Of a stretch of DNA of 47,343 nucleotides, positions 26,992 through 34,586 are shown one piece after another. The stretch is taken from NCBI GenBank assembly GCA_016928305.1, contig JAFGKY010000109.1:1-47343 (forward strand), read 5' to 3'. The notes below the pieces were generated by a model, which saw only the letters and a program-made list of their open reading frames with translations, was not told where the DNA came from and did no database searches. Position numbers and translations under genes: made by a program. Each line of letters begins with the position of its first letter. The first letter of the stretch is position 1. This DNA comes from Bacteroidales bacterium. Its GTDB lineage: Bacteria; Bacteroidota; Bacteroidia; Bacteroidales; UBA10428.

Positions 26992-28464
26992 ATGAGCAAC
27001 AATCCGATGGCTGGATTTTATAAGTCGAAAAATGCTTTCCGGTATGTGTATCTGTTGGTTTTAATTGCCGGTGCATTGTGTTGTTCCGGGGGAAAGCAAT
27101 CCACTGCTCTGACCTCCGGCAAAACAGATCAGCAGATATCCTGGAAGCATGCAGAAGCTGTTCTGGACAGTATCAGGCCACCTGTTTTCCCCTCAAGAAC
27201 TTATTCCATAAAAGATTTCGGTGCCCTGGGCGATGGCATTGCCGATTGCACGGAAGCCATCAATACAGCCATCAATACCTGCCATAATGATTCAGGAGGT
27301 ACGGTAATAGTGCCTGAAGGCAGATACCTCACCGGTGCCGTTCACCTTAAAAGCAATGTTAACCTTCACCTGAATAAAGGGGCTGTGCTGGTATTTTCGG
27401 GTGACCGCAGCAAATACCTGCCGCTGGTCCATACACGTTTTGAGGGGATGGAGTGCATGAACTATTCGCCGTTTATTTATGCCTATAAGCAGAAAAATAT
27501 TGCTCTTACAGGCGAAGGCACACTGGATGGTCAGGGCCATCTCTGGTGGAGCTGGAAGGGTCCCTGGAGAGGACAGATCGATCATAAATGGCAGGATGGC
27601 ATGCCAAGCCAGGCGGATGCCAACAGGAGACTGTATAAAATGGTGGAGGAAAACCTGCCCTATGAACAGCGGATATTTGGTGACGGGTACAATTTGCGGC
27701 CGAATTTCATCCAGCCTCACGGATGTCAGCAGGTGCTGATCGAGAGCATTACCATCATCAATTCCCCCATGTGGATTATTCATCCGTTGTTATGCAACAA
27801 TGTTATCATTCAGAATATTACCATTGAAAGCCTCGGTCCGAACAATGACGGTTGCGATCCGGAATCCTCACGGAATGTTTTGATACGGGATTGTTATTTT
27901 AATACCGGCGATGATTGCATAGCCATTAAGTCGGGCCGCAACAACGACGGCAGAAGGATAAACGTTCCCAGTGAAAACATCATCATTCAGCGATGCACTA
28001 TGAAAGAAGGGCATGGTGGTGTTGTTATCGGCAGTGAGATCTCGGGTAACGTGCGCAATGTATTCGCCGAGGATTGCATCATGGACAGCCCTAACCTTGA
28101 CCGGGCGCTGCGCATTAAATCGAACACCCTGAGGGGAGGAACAGTGGAGAATATCTTCCTGCGGAACATAGAGGTTAAACAGGTGGGTGAAGCAGCTATC
28201 CTGGTTGAATTGTTCTATGGTAATGAAACAGGCAATAACATTCCGGTTGTCCGGAATATTTCGGTAGACCATCTTACCTGCCAGAAAAGTCAGTATGCCA
28301 TTCTGATCAAGGCACATAAAGAACAACCTGTTTCGGGCTTATCCATTACAAACAGTACTTTTCGCAACGTAATCAAAGGTGTAAAAATAGAAAACGCAAA
28401 CACCATCAATTTTAACGGCTCTTTTATATATGATTCTAACGGGAGCCTGATTCAGGTAAATTGA
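26992..28464 (+). CDS. GH28 polygalacturonase-type glycosidase
   Basis: This 490-residue protein starts with a hydrophobic export signal (about 17-32) ending in a Cys-rich GALCCSGG, probably a relaxed lipobox. The pectate-lyase-like N-terminal segment FGALGDG is followed by a right-handed beta-helix. GH28 signatures are intact: NND (D286), GDD (D307, D308), GHG (H341) and RIK (R374, K376). The family hydrolyses alpha-1,4 bonds in homogalacturonan or the backbone of rhamnogalacturonan; many Bacteroidota members act as exo-enzymes. It is the first gene of a four-gene unit (GH28, PL1, GH105, YhcH) with gaps of 30 bases or less. ATG at 27007 is an alternative start that keeps the signal. Confidence 0.93.
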   Translation: MSNNPMAGFYKSKNAFRYVYLLVLIAGALCCSGGKQSTALTSGKTDQQISWKHAEAVLDSIRPPVFPSRTYSIKDFGALGDGIADCTEAINTAINTCHNDSGGTVIVPEGRYLTGAVHLKSNVNLHLNKGAVLVFSGDRSKYLPLVHTRFEGMECMNYSPFIYAYKQKNIALTGEGTLDGQGHLWWSWKGPWRGQIDHKWQDGMPSQADANRRLYKMVEENLPYEQRIFGDGYNLRPNFIQPHGCQQVLIESITIINSPMWIIHPLLCNNVIIQNITIESLGPNNDGCDPESSRNVLIRDCYFNTGDDCIAIKSGRNNDGRRINVPSENIIIQRCTMKEGHGGVVIGSEISGNVRNVFAEDCIMDSPNLDRALRIKSNTLRGGTVENIFLRNIEVKQVGEAAILVELFYGNETGNNIPVVRNISVDHLTCQKSQYAILIKAHKEQPVSGLSITNSTFRNVIKGVKIENANTINFNGSFIYDSNGSLIQVN

Positions 28465-28487
28465 TACTTTAAACCTGAAGGTGGAGG
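28451..28487 (+). promoter_or_regulatory. Stem-loop across the GH28 stop codon and Shine-Dalgarno-like site of PL1
   Basis: TTCAGGT (28451-28457) pairs with ACCTGAA (28473-28479), enclosing the GH28 stop. GGAGG at 28483-28487 lies seven bases before the PL1 ATG. Strong Shine-Dalgarno sites are uncommon in this phylum, so this supports the start and may matter for downstream translation. Confidence 0.45.
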
Positions 28488-28494
28488 TATAAAA

Positions 28495-31395
28495 ATGAAA
28501 AAGCTAATAATACTGGGATCACTTTTCTTGTGCGGATCCGTGGTTTCAGCACAGACGCTTGCATTCCCGGAAGCGGAAGGATTCGGGAAATATACCACGG
28601 GTGGAAGAGGCGGTATTGTGCTGGAAGTTACCAACCTGAATGATGCAGGTCTCGGCAGCCTCAGGGAGGCTGTCAACAATTCAAACACCCGGACCATCGT
28701 GTTCCGGGTCTCAGGTACTATTTATCTTCGATCGATACTGAGAATTGACTATGGCAATGTTACCATTGCCGGGCAGACAGCCCCTGGTGACGGCATTACA
28801 CTGGCAGGCTATAATTTAAGGGTGGATGCCGATAATGTCATCATACGGTATATTCGTGCCCGGCTTGGCGACATGAACAAGCAGGCAGACGATGCCTTTA
28901 CCTGTACTGAGCAGCATAATATTATCATTGACCATTGTTCTTTCAGCTGGTCGTTGGATGAGGCGGCATCGGCCTATGGTAACAAAGACTTCACCATGCA
29001 ATGGTGCATCGTTTCCGAAAGTCTGTATAATTCTTATCATCCTAAGGGGAATCACGGTTACGGGGGCATATGGGGCGGATCGAAAGCCAGCTTTCATCAT
29101 AATCTCCTGGCTCATCATACCAGCCGAAATCCACGTTTTAACGGGGCCCGGTATTATACCAGCTGGGATGAGATCATGGACCACCGGAACAATGTTATTT
29201 ACAACTGGGGTGGCAACAGTGCTTATGGTGGAGAACCCAGTGAATACGACGGTAATAAGGCCAGTATCAACATGGTGAAGAATTACTACAAACCGGGTCC
29301 CGCCACCAGGACCGATGCAGTTAGTTACCGTATTGTTTCTCCTGATGCGGATACAGCGTTTCACACTTACAGCAACTGGTACATTGACAGCAACTATGTT
29401 GTTGGCAGCGCAAACGCTACCAATGATAACTGGGCTTACGGTGTCCAGGGTATTTCATCGGCAATTAAAGAACAGATAAGGAGCCTTACTCCCTTTCTCT
29501 TTGACGTAACCACCGAACATAGTGCTGAAGAAGCTTATGCAGCTGTTTTACAGCATGCGGGCGCTTCCCTGCCGCGGCGTGATACAATTGACAGCCGCAT
29601 TATCTGGGAGACAGAAAACGGCACTGCCTTGTATGGAGGTGCTACCTACGGCGCCGGTAAGGGTATTATCGATTCCCAGGATGATGTGGGAGGATTTCCC
29701 ATGCTCTTTTCAGCTCCTGCACCCGCCGATGGTGACCACGACGGCATGTCCGACCAGTGGGAGCTGGATAACGGATTGAATCCGGCAAATGCCGCTGACC
29801 GTAATGGCGATGCTGACGGCGACGGATATACCAACCTTGAGGAGTACCTCAACGGAATTGTCGCATTCCGCGATTTCATACGGCCCCCCACAAACCTGCT
29901 GGCTGAGCTTTCGGATATCAGGGCTATTACACTTACCTGGGATGATAATGCATCAAACGAAACCGGATTTTTTGTGGAAAGAAAAGACCTGGGATCCTAT
30001 GCCGTTATCGACACCCTGCCCGGGAATACCCTGTCATATACCGATACCGCCCTTCAGTTTGAAACTACCTATACTTACAGGGTAAGGGCTTTCTCATCCA
30101 CCGATACATCGGTTTATTCCAACGAGTCGGCAACCACTACCCTGAGCGAAACGGGTTTACCCCTGCCTGCATCACAACCCGAACCTGAGAACGGGAAAGA
30201 TGATGTTAAGCTATTGTTAGCCATCCTTACCTGGAAGAAAGGTGTCGGTTCAACCACGCACAATGTTTATTTTGGTACCACTAACCCTCCTCCCTTTGTT
30301 GAAAATGTGACGGAAGCATCCTATATTCCTGCCGGTATTGAAGCCGGTACAACCTATTTCTGGCGCGTGGATGAACAGAATGCTTATGGCATTACAGAAG
30401 GTCCGGTATGGAGTTTCAGCACACGTCTGCTGATGAGCCCGCAACTGGTCGGCTACTGGAAACTCGATCAGGGATCACCCACCCCCGATAGCTCGGGATT
30501 CGGCAATGACGGCAACCTTGTTAATGTTGGCCTGGCAGGGTATTCAAACGATGCAGCTGTCAACAAGGCCTTGTGGTTCAACGGTACGAATCAGTACGTA
30601 AGCGTTCCTCACAACCGGGTCTTTGATTTTGAAGAAGGCCCGTTTTCGGTTTCCTTCTGGATGAAACAAAATCCCTCGGAAGTTGTCGACACGGTTGAAT
30701 ACCGCTATGTTGTCAAAGGATCGCATACTGCAGATGCCCAGCTGGGTCGCACCGGCAAACGGTATGAAGTATATTACAAACCCGAAAAAACGGCTTTCCG
30801 GTTTGCCGTTGATGACAACCTGGTAAAAAGCGAGGTCGAGGTGTCACCGGTTAACTTTGTTACCAATAAATGGGTACACGTTGTTGCCATACGGGATACC
30901 CTTTCGGGGAAGCTCAGACTATTTGCCAATGCATTCCTTGAAGGCGAAACAACGGATAATACAGGTGACATATCCCAGGATGAAAACCTTTTTTTCGGTT
31001 ACTGCCTCGATTTTGGATCCTACCTGAGAGGGGGCCTCGATGATGTGAGGCTTTATAATTTTGTGCTGACTTCGGAAGAGATAGATTCCCTGTATGAACT
31101 CGGACCTCAGGAATCCAGATTATTCACCATAAGCGGAAATCCGGATCTGCCTGTTTACCCGAATCCTGCCTCGGAACGCATTACCCTTATCCTTTCTCAA
31201 TTACAGGGTGAGGATGCTGAAGTGAGAATCATCGACATGACAGGAAATACGGTTCTTGTGAGAAAAATTGAAAAAGGCATGATACAGCAGCCTGTTTCCA
31301 TAAACATCAGTGGACTGGAAGCAGGTTTTTATGGAATTGCTGTAACAACTAACAAAAGTCTCTCTGGTTTCACACGGTTAATAATAGTTAAATGA
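28495..31395 (+). CDS. PL1 pectate lyase with TSP3-like, FN3, LamG-like and T9SS domains
   Basis: This 966-residue exported protein has a signal peptide (1-20, ending VSAQ). The PL1 beta-helix covers about 22-405. It begins AFPEAEGFGKYTTGGRGG and contains NIIIDHCSFSWSLDE and RNPRFNGARYY, the expected region for Ca2+ ligands and the catalytic Arg. A Ca2+-binding DxDxDG-type stretch at about 413-458 resembles thrombospondin type 3 or EF-hand repeats. An FN3 module follows (about 462-555), then a second FN3-like module (about 560-645), a LamG/concanavalin-like domain starting LVGYWKLD (about 650-872) and a T9SS type A sorting domain (VYPNPASERITL, about 883-966). It should cleave polygalacturonate by beta-elimination outside the cell. 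The stop overlaps the next start (ATGA). Confidence 0.93.
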   Translation: MKKLIILGSLFLCGSVVSAQTLAFPEAEGFGKYTTGGRGGIVLEVTNLNDAGLGSLREAVNNSNTRTIVFRVSGTIYLRSILRIDYGNVTIAGQTAPGDGITLAGYNLRVDADNVIIRYIRARLGDMNKQADDAFTCTEQHNIIIDHCSFSWSLDEAASAYGNKDFTMQWCIVSESLYNSYHPKGNHGYGGIWGGSKASFHHNLLAHHTSRNPRFNGARYYTSWDEIMDHRNNVIYNWGGNSAYGGEPSEYDGNKASINMVKNYYKPGPATRTDAVSYRIVSPDADTAFHTYSNWYIDSNYVVGSANATNDNWAYGVQGISSAIKEQIRSLTPFLFDVTTEHSAEEAYAAVLQHAGASLPRRDTIDSRIIWETENGTALYGGATYGAGKGIIDSQDDVGGFPMLFSAPAPADGDHDGMSDQWELDNGLNPANAADRNGDADGDGYTNLEEYLNGIVAFRDFIRPPTNLLAELSDIRAITLTWDDNASNETGFFVERKDLGSYAVIDTLPGNTLSYTDTALQFETTYTYRVRAFSSTDTSVYSNESATTTLSETGLPLPASQPEPENGKDDVKLLLAILTWKKGVGSTTHNVYFGTTNPPPFVENVTEASYIPAGIEAGTTYFWRVDEQNAYGITEGPVWSFSTRLLMSPQLVGYWKLDQGSPTPDSSGFGNDGNLVNVGLAGYSNDAAVNKALWFNGTNQYVSVPHNRVFDFEEGPFSVSFWMKQNPSEVVDTVEYRYVVKGSHTADAQLGRTGKRYEVYYKPEKTAFRFAVDDNLVKSEVEVSPVNFVTNKWVHVVAIRDTLSGKLRLFANAFLEGETTDNTGDISQDENLFFGYCLDFGSYLRGGLDDVRLYNFVLTSEEIDSLYELGPQESRLFTISGNPDLPVYPNPASERITLILSQLQGEDAEVRIIDMTGNTVLVRKIEKGMIQQPVSINISGLEAGFYGIAVTTNKSLSGFTRLIIVK

Positions 31396-33134
31396 AACGC
31401 TTCTTTCGGCTTTTGATGTGGAAAAGCACCCTGCTTGCGAGCAGGGTGCTGTTTTTATTCATGGCGTTGAACAGTATGAAGGCTCAGCAACCGGAATCAT
31501 ACGCAGCTGCCATGGCCGAATCCATTATGCAGAGCCACCCGGATAGCTATGGCGGATGGGATTATGTTACCGGTACCGTATTACGTGGATATACCGAACT
31601 GTGGAAGATAACCGGTGAAAAGAAATATTACGACTATATTAAGAATACAGTTGACAAGGCTGTAAATGCCAATGGATCAATCAATGGTTATATCCTGTCG
31701 GATTACAATATAGACCAAATCAAGGAAGGTTGTGCCGTGTTGTTCCTGTACCGCGAAACAGGACTGGAAAAGTACAAAACAGCCTCCAACTTGTTACGGC
31801 AGCAATTGAAGGAACATCCCAGAACCACGGATGGAGCTTTCTGGCATAAACAACGGTATCCCTGGCAGATATGGCTTGATGGTCTGTACATGGGGAGTCC
31901 TTTTCTGGCCGAGTACGGAGAGCTCTTCAATGAACCCGAAGCCATAGATGATGTTGTTAACCAGTTGCTGCTGACACACAAACATACCCTCGATTCGGTC
32001 ACCGGACTGTATTACCATGGCTGGGATGAAAAAAGGGAACAGGAATGGGCCGATTCAGTCACTGGTCAATCCCCCAGTTTCTGGGGAAGGGCAATGGGCT
32101 GGTACGCCATGGCCCTGGTTGATGCACTGGATTTCATACCGGTTGATCATCCCGGGAGAGATTCGGTGCTGACGGTTGTGAACCAGTTTTCACAGGCTGT
32201 TAAAAATTACCAGGACGGTGCATCGGGGGTGTGGTGGCAGGTCACGGACCAGGGTAACCGTGAAGGCAATTATCTTGAATCGTCTGCATCATGCATGTTT
32301 GTATATGCTCTGGCAAAGGCTGCCCGGATGGGATACATTGATACAGCTTACCGCTCGGCTGCCATTCGTGGATTTGAAGGTATCCTCGGCAATTTTGTAA
32401 CAGCCGGCGCCAACGGCTCCCTGAACCTCGGGCAGACATGCCTGACCGCAGGCCTGGGATATGGCAGGGACGGCAGCTATGAATATTATGTTTATGAGAC
32501 TGTAATCACTTCCAATGATGGCAAAGCTCTTGGCCCATTCATCCTGGCGGCCCTCGAAATTGAGAATGCTGTTTATCCGCCCACGGGATTAAAACAGGAT
32601 ACAACCTTTAAAGAAGGTGTTAAGCTTAGCTGGCAGGATAACTCAGGGAACGAAACAGCATTCCTGGTGTATAAATATCAGGATAACATGCTTGATTCGG
32701 TTATTCAACTTGCCGGTAATACCCAAATCTACACGGATACAGCTATTGTTGCAGGGATCGATTATTCATACGGGATTGCAGCAGTGAATGAGTCCGATAC
32801 TTCAACCATGGCAAGTCTTCAGCATGTTATTAATTATTTTGATGAAAGTACAGGACTTGATGAAACCATGCCTGATGGTGAAGATGACTTTGTCTGCTTC
32901 CCGAATCCGGTGAAAGAGTCTTTTACACTCACATTTACATTATCACAGGATGAAAGAATCTGGTTACGGTTGGTGGATGCTGCAGGCAGAATAATGAAAA
33001 TTATTCCGGGAGATCGTTTCACTGCAGGCAAAACCCAAATAGAAATTGACGCACACGGGTTCAATACCGGCGTTTATTTCTGCACGTTGTTTACGGATAC
33101 GTCAATTTTTTATGAAAAACTGATTGTCAACTGA
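31392..33134 (+). CDS. GH105 unsaturated uronyl hydrolase with FN3 and T9SS domains
   Basis: This 580-residue protein has a signal peptide (about 1-32, ending MKAQ). The GH105 domain covers about 35-395 and has the catalytic Asp in PWQIWLDGLYM (D163), YYHGWDEK and FWGRAMGWYAM. An FN3-like module follows (about 398-485, SWQDNSGNETAFLV), and then a T9SS type A domain (about 500-580, FPNPVKESFTL). It removes unsaturated uronates from lyase products, here probably at the cell surface. Its start overlaps the PL1 stop as ATGA, suggesting translational coupling. A perfect hairpin lies in the signal-peptide coding region. The need for an export signal with a T9SS domain supports the 31392 start over the ATG at 31461. 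Confidence 0.92.
   Translation: MKRFFRLLMWKSTLLASRVLFLFMALNSMKAQQPESYAAAMAESIMQSHPDSYGGWDYVTGTVLRGYTELWKITGEKKYYDYIKNTVDKAVNANGSINGYILSDYNIDQIKEGCAVLFLYRETGLEKYKTASNLLRQQLKEHPRTTDGAFWHKQRYPWQIWLDGLYMGSPFLAEYGELFNEPEAIDDVVNQLLLTHKHTLDSVTGLYYHGWDEKREQEWADSVTGQSPSFWGRAMGWYAMALVDALDFIPVDHPGRDSVLTVVNQFSQAVKNYQDGASGVWWQVTDQGNREGNYLESSASCMFVYALAKAARMGYIDTAYRSAAIRGFEGILGNFVTAGANGSLNLGQTCLTAGLGYGRDGSYEYYVYETVITSNDGKALGPFILAALEIENAVYPPTGLKQDTTFKEGVKLSWQDNSGNETAFLVYKYQDNMLDSVIQLAGNTQIYTDTAIVAGIDYSYGIAAVNESDTSTMASLQHVINYFDESTGLDETMPDGEDDFVCFPNPVKESFTLTFTLSQDERIWLRLVDAAGRIMKIIPGDRFTAGKTQIEIDAHGFNTGVYFCTLFTDTSIFYEKLIVN
31425..31456 (+). terminator. Terminator-like hairpin inside the GH105 signal-peptide codons
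   Basis: AGCACCCTGCT (31425-31435) and AGCAGGGTGCT (31440-31450) form a perfect 11-bp stem with a TGCG loop, followed by GTTTTT. It has the form of an intrinsic terminator but lies 33 bases inside an open reading frame, just after the PL1 stop. It could attenuate GH105 and YhcH expression relative to PL1. Function is inferred. Confidence 0.6.
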
Positions 33135-33137
33135 GCA

Positions 33138-33590
33138 ATGATTACAGATACAATAAGTAATTCAGCTGTTTTTAAATGCCTGAGTGCGAATTTTAAAAAG
33201 GCATTTGATTTTCTTCAGCAGGCTGACCTTGACACTCTTCCATTAGGTAAACACGTTATCGACGCGGATAATGTTTATGCGATACGGAGTGAATACACCA
33301 CAAAAGATTTATCGGATGCCCGTTGGGAGGCGCACCGGCTTTATGCTGATATTCAGTTGTTGCTGGCCGGTGAGGAAAAAATAGGCTATGCACCCTTGAC
33401 CACCATGAAGGTCACAGAAGATTATAATCCGGAGAAGGATATTCTATTCCTGGCCGGTGAGGGTGATTATGTGACAATAAAACCGGGTGTTTTCGCTGTT
33501 TTCTTTCCTCACGATGCCCACCAGCCATGCGTGGCAACAGGGAATCCGCAGAACGTGAAGAAGCTTGTCGTTAAGGTGAGGGTAAAATAG
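33138..33590 (+). CDS. YhcH/YjgK/YiaL family protein (DUF386)
   Basis: This 150-residue cytoplasmic protein without a signal peptide has a double-stranded beta-helix fold. Family residues are WEAHRLYADIQLLLAGEE (Glu/His and Asp positions) and the C-terminal HDAHQP metal-binding segment. Members occur with sugar-acid and sialic-acid catabolism (YhcH) and with beta-galactosidase (EbgC); proposed roles are sugar isomerisation or anomer conversion. It starts 3 bases after the GH105 stop. As last gene of the pectin unit it may handle the 5-keto-4-deoxyuronate or rhamnose released by GH105, but this is inferred only from position. Confidence 0.85.
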   Translation: MITDTISNSAVFKCLSANFKKAFDFLQQADLDTLPLGKHVIDADNVYAIRSEYTTKDLSDARWEAHRLYADIQLLLAGEEKIGYAPLTTMKVTEDYNPEKDILFLAGEGDYVTIKPGVFAVFFPHDAHQPCVATGNPQNVKKLVVKVRVK

Positions 33591-33676
33591 TGAAAAGTGA
33601 ATAGTGAAAAGTGAACAGTGAACGGTGAACAGTGAAAAGTGAACAGTGAACGGTGAACAGTGAAAAGTGAAAAGTG
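33590..33676 (+). repeat. 7-bp tandem repeat starting at the YhcH stop codon
   Basis: Twelve units of GTGAANN (GTGAAAA, GTGAACA, GTGAACG, GTGAATA) run to 33673, with a 28-base higher-order unit present twice (GTGAACA, GTGAACG, GTGAACA, GTGAAAA). The first G is the last base of the TAG stop. It is the same family as the array at 13271. Confidence 0.93.
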
Positions 33677-33693
33677 CAGGTATGCCAACATAA

Positions 33694-33760
33694 CCGTCAG
33701 CTGAAGCAGACGGCAAATTTACCGCAACAACCATAAAATCATAACCATCATAACGCGGTT
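33694..33760 (+). repeat. Partial copy of the composite repeat module
   Basis: CCGTCAGCTGAAGCAGACGG differs from 6893-6912 at one base. It is followed by CAAATTTACCGCAACAACC and a CATAACCATCATAAC tail. The 28-bp palindrome part is missing here. Confidence 0.8.
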
Positions 33761-33797
33761 CCCATATCTCTATATATCAAAATTTCAAATTGTTTCC

Positions 33798-33805
33798 TAT
33801 TTTTG
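33798..33805 (+). promoter_or_regulatory. Candidate -7 box for the ECF sigma gene
   Basis: TATTTTTG, the same octamer as before nifJ and ruvX, lies 53 bases before the sigma-factor ATG. No good -33 TTTG was found at the usual distance. Confidence 0.45.
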
Positions 33806-33858
33806 TTAAATTATGGCTGAAAGAAGAATCCGATTTCAGTTATATTTAACTTATTGCA

Positions 33859-34407
33859 ATGCCGGTTACTGAGGATAAGACACAGGTTTCATTATTAAAA
33901 CAGGGGAGTTCAAAGGCATTTGAACAGCTTTTTATCAAATATCATAAGAAGCTGTATCAATTCTGCAAAAAATTTATCGAAACCAGCGAAGAGGCAGAAA
34001 ACATAGTTCAGTCTGTTTTTATGGAAATATGGGAAAACCATGCCGGAATTGATGAAGAGAAGTCATTTAGCGGGTATCTTTTCACGATTGCCCGGAATAA
34101 GATATACAATGGGATACGGAAAAAGATCAATGAGAAAATATACCGGGAATATATAACTGGTTATGATACTGACGGTGAGGCAGAGGCCAGTGATGGCCTG
34201 GAGGTAAAACAACTTTCAGAAATGCTGGATAACCTTATTGAATCGTTGCCCGACAGGAGAAAAGAGATTTTTTTGCTGAGCCGGAACAACGGTCTTACAT
34301 ACAGAGAAATTGCACAACAGCTGAATATATCGGAAAATACTGTTGATACCCAGATACGTAATGCACTTGATTTTCTGCGGGAGGAATTGGGTAAACGCTG
34401 GAAATAA
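33859..34407 (+). CDS. ECF-type RNA polymerase sigma factor of the second locus
   Basis: This 182-residue protein has only sigma regions 2 (about 22-90; FIETSEEAENIVQSVFMEIW) and 4 (about 125-177; LSRNNGLTYREIAQQLNIS, then the recognition helix NTVDTQIRNALDFL). It belongs to the expanded Bacteroidota group of sigma factors paired with FecR-like anti-sigma factors and STN-containing SusC proteins. It should recruit RNA polymerase to the susC-susD operon at 35927 when its anti-sigma partner is inactivated. The partner follows after 179 bases, an unusually long gap filled with repeats. Confidence 0.95.
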   Translation: MPVTEDKTQVSLLKQGSSKAFEQLFIKYHKKLYQFCKKFIETSEEAENIVQSVFMEIWENHAGIDEEKSFSGYLFTIARNKIYNGIRKKINEKIYREYITGYDTDGEAEASDGLEVKQLSEMLDNLIESLPDRRKEIFLLSRNNGLTYREIAQQLNISENTVDTQIRNALDFLREELGKRWK

Positions 34408-34410
34408 TAT

Positions 34411-34471
34411 ATTGTATTGTGTTGTATTGTGTTGTATTGCATTGTAGAGACGCAACATTTTGCGTCTCTAC
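34411..34471. repeat. 10-bp tandem repeat joined to a 28-bp palindrome
   Basis: Three 10-base units of the type RTTGTATTGY (34411-34440) run into a palindrome at 34444-34471 with 12-base arms GTAGAGACGCAA and a CATT loop. The palindrome belongs to the family at 3097 and 6825. It lies between the sigma and anti-sigma genes and could reduce read-through from one to the other. Confidence 0.88.
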
Positions 34472-34586
34472 GTAATGCATAATGAATTTTTTCCTGATCG
34501 CAGGCAGATTCGTCAAAATTTTTTTCTGCCCTCCTTCACGGAAAAAAACCTTTCGTGTGTATACAATATAAAGCTTTTTTTCAACC

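Noticed and set aside
33444..33734. Minus-strand open frame across the heptamer array
   Set aside because: Its product is a low-complexity FTVHFSLF repeat made by the GTGAANN array and it overlaps YhcH; no coding features.
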